Shown here in pieces: positions 56,622 through 64,000 of a DNA stretch of 64,000 nt (positions are counted from its first letter, which is position 1; each line of letters opens with the position of its first letter). The stretch covers positions 418,749 to 482,748 of the forward strand of contig CAVZID010000019.1 of NCBI GenBank assembly GCA_963775245.1, in the 5' to 3' direction. The notes under the pieces were generated by a model, which was not told the DNA's origin, searched no databases, and saw only the letters and a list, made by a program, of their open reading frames with translations. The position numbers and the translations under genes were made by a program. Origin of the DNA: CAVSWT01 sp963775245 (GTDB lineage: Bacteria > Bacteroidota > Ignavibacteria > Ignavibacteriales > Ignavibacteriaceae).

Positions 56622-56684
56622 TTAGCTCCCGAAAATAATTAGCTGCTCGATTTGATGTATTAAAAAATCTTCTTCAAAAATTGG

Positions 56685-56711
56685 AAAGCCGTATAGAGTA
56701 CGGCTTTTTTT
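56685..56711 (+). terminator. Rho-independent terminator after the small peptide gene
   Basis: A 9-bp perfect stem (AAAGCCGTA with TACGGCTTT), loop TAGAG, and a T run to 56711. From 56712 to 57149 I see no gene or clear signal besides the AT-rich leader of the next gene. Confidence 0.85.
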
Positions 56712-57149
56712 ATTTTAAACTCTGTAAAAATACAACTCTCAAATATGTTTTTATCTTATTTTCTTTGCAGGTATTAAAATTCTTATTTGATATCAAAAAT
56801 ATTTTTGGATTTAAATCTTATTAGTTTTATGTTCATGTATTGATTTTGGGGACACAAGTCTTACTAAATAGGAATGAATAAATTTAATTGGTTATGAATC
56901 CTAAATAGAATAAGAGAGGGTAAGGGCGATAATAATTACATGCTTAACTTCACTAAAAAATTTGTAGAAATTACCTTTCTCTTTTTCCCTTTATGAATCT
57001 CAAAAAAACTAAGCTCATAATTTTGCTATGAATATAATTTTATAAGAGAAATATGTCAAACTCAATAAACCATCAAGCTACTCTGCATCAGTTTTGGATC
57101 CTGAATAAGGCTATTTTCTAATCAACAAACAATGAGAGAAAGAACTTAA

Positions 57150-58856
57150 TTGTTTTTATTCGATATTTTAAAGCTCGTCGGTGCATTAGGTTTCTTCATT
57201 TTTGGTATGAAGATAATGAGCGAAGGAATCCAAAAAGTTGCCGGTAATAAAATGCGGCAGATTTTAAGCGCAATGACTACAAACAGATTTACAGGAGTTT
57301 TTACCGGCTTTGCTGTTACAAGCGTCATTCAATCCTCTTCAGCAACGACAGTAATGATTGTTAGTTTTGTAAATGCCGGCCTGCTTAAATTAAAACAAGC
57401 AATCAGCGTTATTATGGGGGCAAATATCGGAACAACGGTAACTGCTGTGCTTGTTACAGTATTTGGCTTTTCTAAAATTAGCGTCGCTTCATATTCCCTG
57501 CCTATTATTGCGATTGGTTTTCCATTAACATTTATGCGTAACAATAAATTAAAATCATGGGGTGAATTTTTAATAGGGTTTGCTATTTTATTTATGGGCC
57601 TGGAAGCCTTAAAAAATTCTGTGCCTGAAATTAGCCCTGAAATGTTAGCTCATTTAAAAGGGCTGACCAACATGGGCATCTTTTCTACTATTCTATTTAT
57701 TTTAATTGGAACATTGTTTACAATAATAGTTCAGTCCTCAAGTGCTGCTATGGCTTTAACCTTAGTAATGTGTGAAAACGGATGGATTACTTTTGATATT
57801 GCCGCTGCAATAGTTTTGGGTGAAAATATCGGAACAACTATTACAGCAAACATCGCAGCTATAGTAACAAATACTCAATCTAAAAGGGCTGCAAGGGCAC
57901 ACTTCATATTTAATGTGTTTGGTGTTTTATGGATGCTAATTGTATTTCCATGGTATCTTCAGGGGATCGATAAAATAATGATGAACACTGAAGCCGGTTC
58001 GCCCTTCACAAACTTTCATGCTATTAAATGGTCGCTTACTCTTTTCCATATTTCATTTAATATAATCAATACTTTGGTGCTGGTTTGGTTCATTCCCCAG
58101 ATTGTTAAAATTGTAAAACTAATGGTTCCTTCAAAAGATACTGATGAAGAATATCACCTTGAATATATTGGAACCGGGCTGATGAAAACTTCTGAACTAT
58201 CATTGCTTGAGGCACAAAAAGAAGTTGCAAAGTTTGGAAAAATTGTTTCCAAAATGTCCGGCTTCGTCCAGGAATTGTTGAACGTTGATCCCAATAATAA
58301 AAGGCATAAGCTGTTTGATAAAATTTTAAAGTACGAACAAACTACAGACAGAATTGAAGTTGAAGTAGTTAATTATCTCGCAAAAATATCAGAAGGAAGA
58401 ATTAGTAAAGATGCTTCCAATAAAGTCAGAAGCATATTGAGTATTGTAAGTGACTTAGAAAGAATCGGAGATATTTTTTACCAGATATCCAGGTCAATTG
58501 AAAAGATGGATGAAGACAATATAAAATTTTCAGAGATACAATTAACAAATTTAAAATCTTCATTTAATCTTCTTGATCAGGCTTTGACTATTATGCATGA
58601 AAATTTGAAAACACCTTATGAGAAAGTAGAATACAGCGCCGCACAAGGAAAAGAGTTTGAAATAAATGAACTTCGGAATAAATTTAGGAAGGAATATTTT
58701 GAGAATATTGAAAAAGGAGATTATAATTTAAAAAGCGGAATGATTTACAACGACATTTTTAATTCGTGTGAAAAAGTCGGTGACCACATTATAAATGTTA
58801 CCGAAGCAATTTTAGAAGATTATAATGAAAAAATTCTTAACCAAACATTAAATTAA
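57150..58856 (+). CDS. Na+/phosphate cotransporter (NptA/PhoU-domain type)
   Basis: A 568-residue Na/Pi cotransporter II family protein. The membrane half (to about residue 320) contains the duplicated Gln-Ser-Ser-Ser signature, VTSVIQSSSATTVMIVSF and FTIIVQSSSAAMALTLVM, each followed by a GANIGTTVTA or GENIGTTITA motif. The C-terminal roughly 220 residues are a PhoU-like helical domain (VRSILSIVSDLERIGDIFYQ, NSCEKVGDHIINVTEAI). It imports phosphate with sodium, with the PhoU part probably regulatory. The start is a TTG at 57150. The DinB-like gene follows after 13 bases. Confidence 0.92.
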   Translation: MFLFDILKLVGALGFFIFGMKIMSEGIQKVAGNKMRQILSAMTTNRFTGVFTGFAVTSVIQSSSATTVMIVSFVNAGLLKLKQAISVIMGANIGTTVTAVLVTVFGFSKISVASYSLPIIAIGFPLTFMRNNKLKSWGEFLIGFAILFMGLEALKNSVPEISPEMLAHLKGLTNMGIFSTILFILIGTLFTIIVQSSSAAMALTLVMCENGWITFDIAAAIVLGENIGTTITANIAAIVTNTQSKRAARAHFIFNVFGVLWMLIVFPWYLQGIDKIMMNTEAGSPFTNFHAIKWSLTLFHISFNIINTLVLVWFIPQIVKIVKLMVPSKDTDEEYHLEYIGTGLMKTSELSLLEAQKEVAKFGKIVSKMSGFVQELLNVDPNNKRHKLFDKILKYEQTTDRIEVEVVNYLAKISEGRISKDASNKVRSILSIVSDLERIGDIFYQISRSIEKMDEDNIKFSEIQLTNLKSSFNLLDQALTIMHENLKTPYEKVEYSAAQGKEFEINELRNKFRKEYFENIEKGDYNLKSGMIYNDIFNSCEKVGDHIINVTEAILEDYNEKILNQTLN

Positions 58857-58869
58857 ATATGGGGTAAAA

Positions 58870-59313
58870 ATGCTTAAAGAATCTTTTATCGAATTATTCG
58901 ACCGTGATCTTAAAAAACTTAAAGATGAAATTTCTTCTTTTAAAAACGAAAAAAATTTATGGATGATTTCCGGCGAAGTTACTAACACAGCCGGAAATTT
59001 ATGCCTTCATCTTTGCGGAAATTTAAAAACATTTATAGGGGCAAACTTAGGGCACAGCGGTTATGTCCGTAACCGGGATGCCGAATTTGCAAGTAAAGAT
59101 ATTCCTAAAGATGATCTACTAAAAAACATCGATGAAACTATTGAATCAGTTAATTCTTCATTAACCTCCATTGATGAAAAGGAACTGGATCATATTTACA
59201 AGCAGAACTTTTTGCAGAAAAATGTCAGCACAGCATTTTTCCTGGTTCATTTAATTAGCCATTTGAATTATCATCTCGGCCAAATAAATTATCTTCGTAG
59301 GATGACAGAGTAA
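58870..59313 (+). CDS. DinB/YfiT-fold protein (DUF1572-like)
   Basis: A 147-residue four-helix-bundle protein of the DinB superfamily. The histidines that bind metal in this fold can be seen in NLCLHLCGNLKTF and in LVHLISHLNYHLGQINYLR; GHSGYVRNRDAEFA is a further family mark. Members act as metal-dependent thiol transferases or have unknown roles. It is complete and sits 13 bases after the phosphate transporter gene, so the two probably share a transcript. Confidence 0.85.
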   Translation: MLKESFIELFDRDLKKLKDEISSFKNEKNLWMISGEVTNTAGNLCLHLCGNLKTFIGANLGHSGYVRNRDAEFASKDIPKDDLLKNIDETIESVNSSLTSIDEKELDHIYKQNFLQKNVSTAFFLVHLISHLNYHLGQINYLRRMTE

Positions 59314-59390
59314 AAAAAGACTTGCTATTATCCTTTTTCCTTGATCTTTGATTAAGTATTTTCCTGCCGATAAAATTTAGAATTACTATT

Positions 59391-59648
59391 GTAGAGACGC
59401 TTGCTTGAAGCGTCTTTACTAATAAATTAATTTGAAACAAATACAATTCTTTAGTTTCAAATAAGTTGATTTCTCATTTTAATTTTGATTGAAAATAAAA
59501 GCAACACCCACCCGCCCCTTTTATTAAAGGGGGTTCTACGTAATTCACGTTGCTTGAAGGACAAAGGGAAAAATATCATTATGATAGGAATTATTATATC
59601 TTAACTTAATTAAAAACTTTATATAGACACTTCGCTGAAGCGTGTCTA
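59391..59648. repeat. Cluster of three hairpin repeats between DinB-like and M13 peptidase genes
   Basis: Three hairpins occur in 260 bases: GTAGAGACGCTT / AAGCGTCTTTAC (59391-59419, one wobble), CCCCTTT / AAAGGGG (59515-59532), and TAGACAC-TTC / GAAG-CGTGTCTA (59624-59648). The first and third share the GACGCTT/AAGCGTC-type core. They resemble REP-like intergenic repeats. The rest of 59314-59690 holds no gene. Confidence 0.55.
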
Positions 59649-59690
59649 AATAATTTGAAATTTATTATTTTAAAACAAAAACTAAATGCC

Positions 59691-61724
59691 ATGAAAAAAA
59701 TTATACTATTTGCATTTTTATTTTGCATTTTATTTGCCCGGTTCAATTTTTCCCAGCAAAAAACAAATGGCGACTTTTTAACTGAAGCAATGGATACAAC
59801 CGTTGATCCGGGAGTTGATTTTTTTAAGTATGCAACTGGAACCTGGATGAAAGAAAATCCAATTCCAAAATCCGAACGGTATTGGGGACTGCCTAATCTA
59901 GTAGATGAAGAAACATACAGCAGGTTAAAAGGAATATTGCAGGAAGCTGCTGCGTCCAGCGCTCCAAACGGAAGCAATAAACAAAAAATAGGCGATTATT
60001 ATTTTACCGGGATGGACTCAACTAAAAATGATGAGCAAGGTATTTCACCGATACAACCTGAACTTGATAAAATAAATTCTATAAAAGACAAAAAAGATTT
60101 ATTTGAAACTACTGCAATGCTTCATAAAGAAGGAGTCGGAGTTTTATTCGGGATGTTTGTTGAGCAAGATTCAAAAAACAGTCAGCAAGAAGCATTGTAT
60201 TTATGGCAAGGCGGGCTTGGATTACCAAACAGAGAATATTATTTCAGAAACGATGACAGGACTAAAAATATACGAACAGAATATAAAAAGCACATTGTTA
60301 ATATGTCGAAACTTTTAGGTAAGAAGTATAATGATTCAAATGAAAATTTAAATTCAATCTACCAAATTGAAAAATTCCTAGCTGATTCTTGCAGAAAGTT
60401 AGAAGACTTACGCGACCCTTATGCAAACTATAATAAGTTGCCGGTTGAAGAGCTTCAAAAAATTACTCCTTCAATTGATTGGAAACTAATATTAAATGAA
60501 ATGGGCGCCAATCAAGTTGATTCTGTAATAGTCGGCCAGCCTGAATTTTATCATCAATTAAATGCTGCAATTAATAAATTTAGCTTGAGCCAGTGGAAAG
60601 CATATTTGAAATATCATTTTGTTGAAGATTACGCTTACACTTTAGATAGTAAAATAGATGAAGAATATTTTCATTTTGCGGGAACAATATTGTCCGGGAT
60701 TAAAGAACAAAGGCCAAGATGGAAAAGAATTCAGGATGCTACAGAAAATGCTATGGGAGAACTTCTTGGTCAAATTTATGTCGGAAAATTTTATTCGGCT
60801 AAAACAAAAAAACGTTATGAAAAGATTGTTGATAATTTAATTGATGCATTTGCAAATAGAATTCGCAACCTTGATTGGATGACTGATTCAACAAAGCAAA
60901 AAGCTCTTTCAAAATTATATTCCATTACAAAAAAGGTTGGATACCCTGATAAATGGAAAGACTTTTCAAAGCTGACAATCAACAGAGATTCTTATGCGAG
61001 AAATTCTATAAGAGCAAACGAGTTTTGGTTTGAAAGAAATTTAAATAAGCTCGGCAATCCTGTGGATAAAACCGAATGGGATTTGACGCCTCAAACCTGG
61101 AATGCATATTACAATCCTTCTAATAATGAAATTGTACTTCCTGCTGCTGCTTTTATTGTTCCCGGTGTTCCGGATTCACTTGTAGATGATGCAGTTGCTT
61201 ATGCTTATGCCGGAGCTTCTACAATCGGGCATGAAATGACACATGGCTTTGATGACGAAGGCAGATTGTTTGATGCAAATGGAAATCTGCATAATTGGTG
61301 GACAAAGGAAGATGAAGAAAAATTTAATGAAAAAACAAAGCTGATGGTTGAACAATTTGATAATTACGTGGTGTTAGATAGTATGCACATTAATGGCAAA
61401 GCAACTTTGGGAGAGAATATTGCTGACCTTGGCGGAATAGTAATCGGCTGGGATGCATTCAAAAAAACCGACGAATATAAAGAAGGCAAAAAAATATGCG
61501 GGTTAACTCCGGCACAAAGATTCTGGCTTGGCTATGCATATTCCTGGGTTGGGCATACAAGGCCTGAATCACTTGCAAGGCAGGTTTTAACCGATGTGCA
61601 TTCACCAAACTTCTTACGCGTTAATGGGCCGTTTAGTGATCTGCCGGCTTTCTACGAAACGTTTAATATAAAGCCAGGGCAGCCGATGTGGCGGCCTGCT
61701 GATAAAAGAGTTAAGATCTGGTAA
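59691..61724 (+). CDS. Secreted M13-family zinc metallopeptidase (PepO/neprilysin type)
   Basis: I start at MKKIILFAFLFCILFARFNF (59691), a clean signal peptide; the frame opens earlier but without it. The 677-residue protein has the M13 N-terminal domain (DTTVDPGVDFFKYATGTWMK) and catalytic domain: the zinc motif His-Glu-x-x-His in STIGHEMTHGFDDEG, the second zinc Glu in GENIADLGGIVIG, the substrate-binding NAYYNPSNNEIVLPAA, and near the end a typical HSPNFLRVNGPFSDLPAFYE segment. It cleaves peptides in the periplasm or outside. Confidence 0.96.
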   Translation: MKKIILFAFLFCILFARFNFSQQKTNGDFLTEAMDTTVDPGVDFFKYATGTWMKENPIPKSERYWGLPNLVDEETYSRLKGILQEAAASSAPNGSNKQKIGDYYFTGMDSTKNDEQGISPIQPELDKINSIKDKKDLFETTAMLHKEGVGVLFGMFVEQDSKNSQQEALYLWQGGLGLPNREYYFRNDDRTKNIRTEYKKHIVNMSKLLGKKYNDSNENLNSIYQIEKFLADSCRKLEDLRDPYANYNKLPVEELQKITPSIDWKLILNEMGANQVDSVIVGQPEFYHQLNAAINKFSLSQWKAYLKYHFVEDYAYTLDSKIDEEYFHFAGTILSGIKEQRPRWKRIQDATENAMGELLGQIYVGKFYSAKTKKRYEKIVDNLIDAFANRIRNLDWMTDSTKQKALSKLYSITKKVGYPDKWKDFSKLTINRDSYARNSIRANEFWFERNLNKLGNPVDKTEWDLTPQTWNAYYNPSNNEIVLPAAAFIVPGVPDSLVDDAVAYAYAGASTIGHEMTHGFDDEGRLFDANGNLHNWWTKEDEEKFNEKTKLMVEQFDNYVVLDSMHINGKATLGENIADLGGIVIGWDAFKKTDEYKEGKKICGLTPAQRFWLGYAYSWVGHTRPESLARQVLTDVHSPNFLRVNGPFSDLPAFYETFNIKPGQPMWRPADKRVKIW

Positions 61725-61766
61725 AAGCTTATTTTATTAATACTATATCTGCTAAACAAAAATAAT

Positions 61767-61858
61767 GTTAGGCTGAGCGGGTCGAAGACTGAACGTTACG
61801 TTTGACATTAAATCTTCGCACTTCGACAGGGCTAAGTGTGACAAAGGCTCAGTGTAAC
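61767..61858. repeat. Imperfect inverted repeat of the CTTCGAC/GTCGAAG family
   Basis: Arms GTTAGGCTGAGCGGGTCGAAG (61767-61787) and CTTCGACAGGGCTAAGTGTG (from 61821, then AC) face each other around a roughly 33-base spacer, and a partial third unit, GGCTCAGTGTAAC, follows. A half-unit related to these lies at 15105-15131. They occupy the gap between M13 peptidase and methyltransferase genes. Confidence 0.6.
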
Positions 61859-61885
61859 AATGACATGAATAAAAATAAATTTTAA

Positions 61886-62410
61886 ATGAATTTAAAAGAA
61901 GCTGTTAACCTGCTCTCATATTCTTCTAACAAAAAACAAAGGTGGGCTGATTTAGGATGCGGGACAGGTACATTTACTTTAGCACTTGCTCATCAGCTTA
62001 AAGAAGGAAGTGTTATTTATGCTGTCGATACAAACCAATCTTCATTAAATAAAATTCCGGATAGTTTTAATAAAGTTAAAATCATAAAACATCAAATTGA
62101 TTTTAGCAAGTTTGAATTAGATGAAAAATTAGACGGCATTTTGATGGCTAACTCACTCCATTATGTTAAAGATAAAGCTGAGTTTATAAAAAGGATGAAT
62201 AAATACTTAAAAGATAACGGATGCTTTTTAATAATAGAATACGATACGGAAATATCAAATCAGTGGGTTCCCTTCCCTATTTCATTTCAAACATTAAAAA
62301 TTTTATTTACTGAATTTGGTTATTCTTCAATCACAAAATTAAAAGAGCATCCGTCAATTTACAGGCGTGCAAATATGTATTCGGCAGTCATTAAAAAGCA
62401 GCAGCATTAA
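61886..62410 (+). CDS. Class I SAM-dependent methyltransferase
   Basis: A 174-residue protein with the SAM-binding motif I WADLGCGTGTFTLALA at residues about 20-35, an acidic end of strand 2 (AVDTNQSSL) and motif GILMANSLHYVKD after strand 4. Substrate unknown. It is short for the family because the C-terminal substrate part is small, though the reading frame is clean to the end. Confidence 0.88.
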   Translation: MNLKEAVNLLSYSSNKKQRWADLGCGTGTFTLALAHQLKEGSVIYAVDTNQSSLNKIPDSFNKVKIIKHQIDFSKFELDEKLDGILMANSLHYVKDKAEFIKRMNKYLKDNGCFLIIEYDTEISNQWVPFPISFQTLKILFTEFGYSSITKLKEHPSIYRRANMYSAVIKKQQH

Positions 62411-62860
62411 TTTATTATCAGTCAAAATGGCTTATCTAATTCTAAGATATATTTCGGAAGGAACTTGAAAGGGTTTAGATAGGGTTTAAGAAGAGAGAGA
62501 AGACTATTGAAGAATAAATCTAAATCTTTAAGAAAATAAAGGGAAATGCAATATTTAAAATTCAATTAAAAACACACCACGACAGATTGACATAATTAAT
62601 CTTAGTATCAGCTTTTTAATTAGCATATTTTAAATGCATAATAAAAGCTCAAAAAAATAATTGTGCATATTCATTTTTCTATTGAGAATTACCACATAAT
62701 AATTTAATTTGTGGTTGCTTTTGGGGATAAAAAAAGAAATTGTAAACAGGGTGAGCTTACATAAATATAATTCCGAATGAAAGAAAAATTAGACTATTTA
62801 TATTTTAAATCCATATCAATGTGATTGACTAAACGGAGTTTTAAATAAACAAATAAATTT
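62411..62860. other. Intergenic region before intI
   Basis: 450 AT-rich bases before the integron-type integrase. I found no gene, no attC-like hairpin bounded by RYYYAAC/GTTRRRY sites, and no clear attI. The intI promoter should lie here. Confidence 0.5.
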
Positions 62861-63814
62861 ATGGCTGAGATTAAACTTTTAGACAGAGTTCATGTAGAAC
62901 TTAGGACAAAACACTACAGTATAAGAACAGAAGAAGCATATGTTAATTGGATTAAGCGTTTTATCCTTTTCCATAACAAACGACATCCAAAAGAAATGGG
63001 TGCAGAGGAAATAAAACTATTTATTAACTACCTTGCAGATAAAAAGCAAGTTTCCGGCTCTACTCAGAATCAGGCTTTAAATGCTATACTCTTTTTGTAT
63101 AAAGAAATATTGAAAAAGGAAATAGGATGGATAAGCGAAATCAAATTTACGCATAGGAAAAAGCATTTACCTGTTGTACTATCAAAGTACGAAATAAATT
63201 TGGTGCTAGATAATCTAGACGGCATATCAGAAATTGTTGGCAAATTATTATACGGAACAGGGATGAGGTTAATGGAGTGTTTGAGGTTAAGATTAAAAGA
63301 TTTAGATTTTGAAACCCATACTATTTCCATAAGGGATGGAAAAGGCGAAAAGGATCGTGTAACAATTTTACCGGATAGATTGTTTAATGAACTAAAATTG
63401 CATTTTAAAAAAGTGGGAAATTTATATAAAAAAGATATGCAGGAAAGTAATATTCGAGTTCCATTGCCTTATGCACTAATAAAAAAATTTCCATCAGCCG
63501 GTAGAGAATTAGCATGGCAATTTCTCTTCCCTTCTAAAAGCCTGGTTTTTGATGAAGTGTTGAATGTAAGATTTAGAAACCATTTACATGCAAGTTCATT
63601 CCAAAAGGATTTTAAGCAGGCTGTTAGAAAATCTAACTTGACAAAATCAGCTTCACCCCATACATTACGGCATTCTTTCGCTACACATTTGCTGCAGGCG
63701 GGGTATGATATTAGAACAGTTCAAGAACTATTGGGACACAGTTCAGTTAAAACAACAATGATTTATACACACGTATTAAATAGAGGTATAAGCGTTAGAA
63801 GCCCTTTAGATTAG
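62861..63814 (+). CDS. intI: Integron-type tyrosine recombinase IntI
   Basis: A 317-residue tyrosine recombinase. N-terminal SAM-like domain: RTKHYSIRTEEAYVNWIKRF. Catalytic domain: Arg in LLYGTGMRLMECLRLRLKDL, the Lys stretch GKGEKDRVTILP, His-x-x-Arg in SPHTLRHSFATHLLQAGYDI, then RTVQELLGHSSVKTTMIYTH, which holds the second His and the Tyr nucleophile. Between the Arg and His-x-x-Arg motifs it has the additional segment that marks IntI proteins (LPYALIKKFPSAGRELAWQF, then LFPSKSLVF), and the end GISVRSPLD matches the GAGVRSPLD end of integron integrases. IntI recombines attC sites of gene cassettes. The array is not in the window, which ends 186 bases later. Confidence 0.92.
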   Translation: MAEIKLLDRVHVELRTKHYSIRTEEAYVNWIKRFILFHNKRHPKEMGAEEIKLFINYLADKKQVSGSTQNQALNAILFLYKEILKKEIGWISEIKFTHRKKHLPVVLSKYEINLVLDNLDGISEIVGKLLYGTGMRLMECLRLRLKDLDFETHTISIRDGKGEKDRVTILPDRLFNELKLHFKKVGNLYKKDMQESNIRVPLPYALIKKFPSAGRELAWQFLFPSKSLVFDEVLNVRFRNHLHASSFQKDFKQAVRKSNLTKSASPHTLRHSFATHLLQAGYDIRTVQELLGHSSVKTTMIYTHVLNRGISVRSPLD

Positions 63815-63924
63815 AAGTTGATATTTAAGATGGATATTACAATTACGTTTAGGAATATTGAATTAAAATTAAGTGTAAGTTATTTAACTATAAAATGTTA
63901 AACAAAGAAAAATTTAATAAATGG

Positions 63925-63965
63925 AGTTGATATATGAGAATTAAATTCGTGTATATCAACTTTTT
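63925..63965 (+). terminator. Hairpin with T run downstream of intI
   Basis: A perfect 10-bp stem (AGTTGATATA / TATATCAACT), an inner GAATT-A-AATTC hairpin and five T (63961-63965). It is likely the intI terminator. The 9-mer AGTTGATAT of its arm also occurs directly after the intI stop codon, at 63816-63824. Confidence 0.55.
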
Positions 63966-64000
63966 AGGGTCAATATAATTCAGTATAATTAATAGTTATA

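Noticed and set aside
61767..61773. GTTAGGC, a match to the attC R' consensus
   Set aside because: It is part of an inverted repeat of the CTTCGAC/GTCGAAG family that also occurs at 15105, far from intI, and no pairing RYYYAAC site lies at the right distance.
63860..63900. attC-like core sites (ATTTAAC and GTTAAAC) downstream of intI
   Set aside because: They are only about 8 bases apart, while attC sites span about 57-141 bases, and such short AT-rich matches arise by chance.
1..64000. CRISPR array
   Set aside because: No regularly spaced direct repeats of 20-40 bases with unique spacers and no cas genes were seen.
1..64000. tRNA or rRNA genes
   Set aside because: I found no cloverleaf with a GTTCRA-type T arm and CCA end, nor any GC-rich rRNA block; this is by eye only, and a tRNA scan would be decisive.

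Overview
The window is AT-rich, densely coded bacterial chromosome. Its gene content suggests the Ignavibacteria / Bacteroidota-Chlorobi (FCB) group: secreted proteins with FlgD/T9SS-like C-terminal sorting-type domains, a DUF3109 protein, lamin-tail/CARDB surface proteins, paralogous FG-GAP-type secreted proteins that end in a conserved Ala-Tyr-Ala-Leu-x-Lys tail, and weak Shine-Dalgarno sites with several TTG/GTG starts. The taxon is inferred from content; I cannot search a database.

Layout. (1) 1-10051, minus strand: one tightly packed glycan operon. In transcription order it encodes a 1344-residue protein with two glycosyltransferase domains, an NDP-hexose 2,3-dehydratase, a Gfo/Idh/MocA 3-ketoreductase, a DegT/PLP aminotransferase, a left-handed beta-helix acyltransferase, an acyl carrier protein, an AMP-forming acyl ligase and an SDR cut by the window edge. 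Together they look like a route to an N-acylated aminotrideoxy-hexose, with the acyl group built and loaded on its own ACP. (2) 10.05-18.6 kb: small duplicated ORFs, an unknown TPR/coiled-coil membrane protein, a class A penicillin-binding protein, a PAS histidine kinase, mnmA and a small membrane protein. (3) 18.6-24.5 kb: two paralogous secreted repeat proteins bracketed by a small inverted-repeat element, and two lipoproteins. (4) 24.8-27.9 kb: two toxin-antitoxin cassettes (HigBA and a PIN-domain pair) lying in tandem downstream of phoH, each followed by a displaced copy of the phoH 3' end. This is the most unusual structure in the window. (5) 28.2-34.7 kb: carA and carB separated by a complete secreted alpha-L-fucosidase gene, with a terminator-like attenuator just before carA. 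(6) 34.8-44.4 kb: exo/endonuclease-phosphatase family protein, membrane metallophosphoesterase, an outer-surface protein, a CHASE2-sigma54 activator and two tandem asparagine-synthetase-like paralogues. (7) 44.6-51.2 kb: a compact minus-strand series DUF3109-rpoN-ICMT-like-PPIase-hslV-hslU. (8) 51.4-62.4 kb: SDR, a five-repeat lamin-tail surface protein, a 33-residue membrane peptide in its own transcription unit, Na/Pi cotransporter, DinB-like protein, M13 peptidase and a methyltransferase. (9) 62.9-63.8 kb: an integron-type tyrosine recombinase (IntI) at the right edge.

Sequence quality matters for reading this window. At least sixteen frame breaks occur in seven otherwise well-conserved genes (DegT aminotransferase, higB, phoH, fucosidase, carB, metallophosphoesterase, lamin-tail protein), several of them at homopolymers and most of them between 27.5 and 36.4 kb. 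As carB is normally essential for pyrimidine and arginine synthesis, sequencing or assembly indels are the simplest explanation. I give these genes as single features across the breaks.
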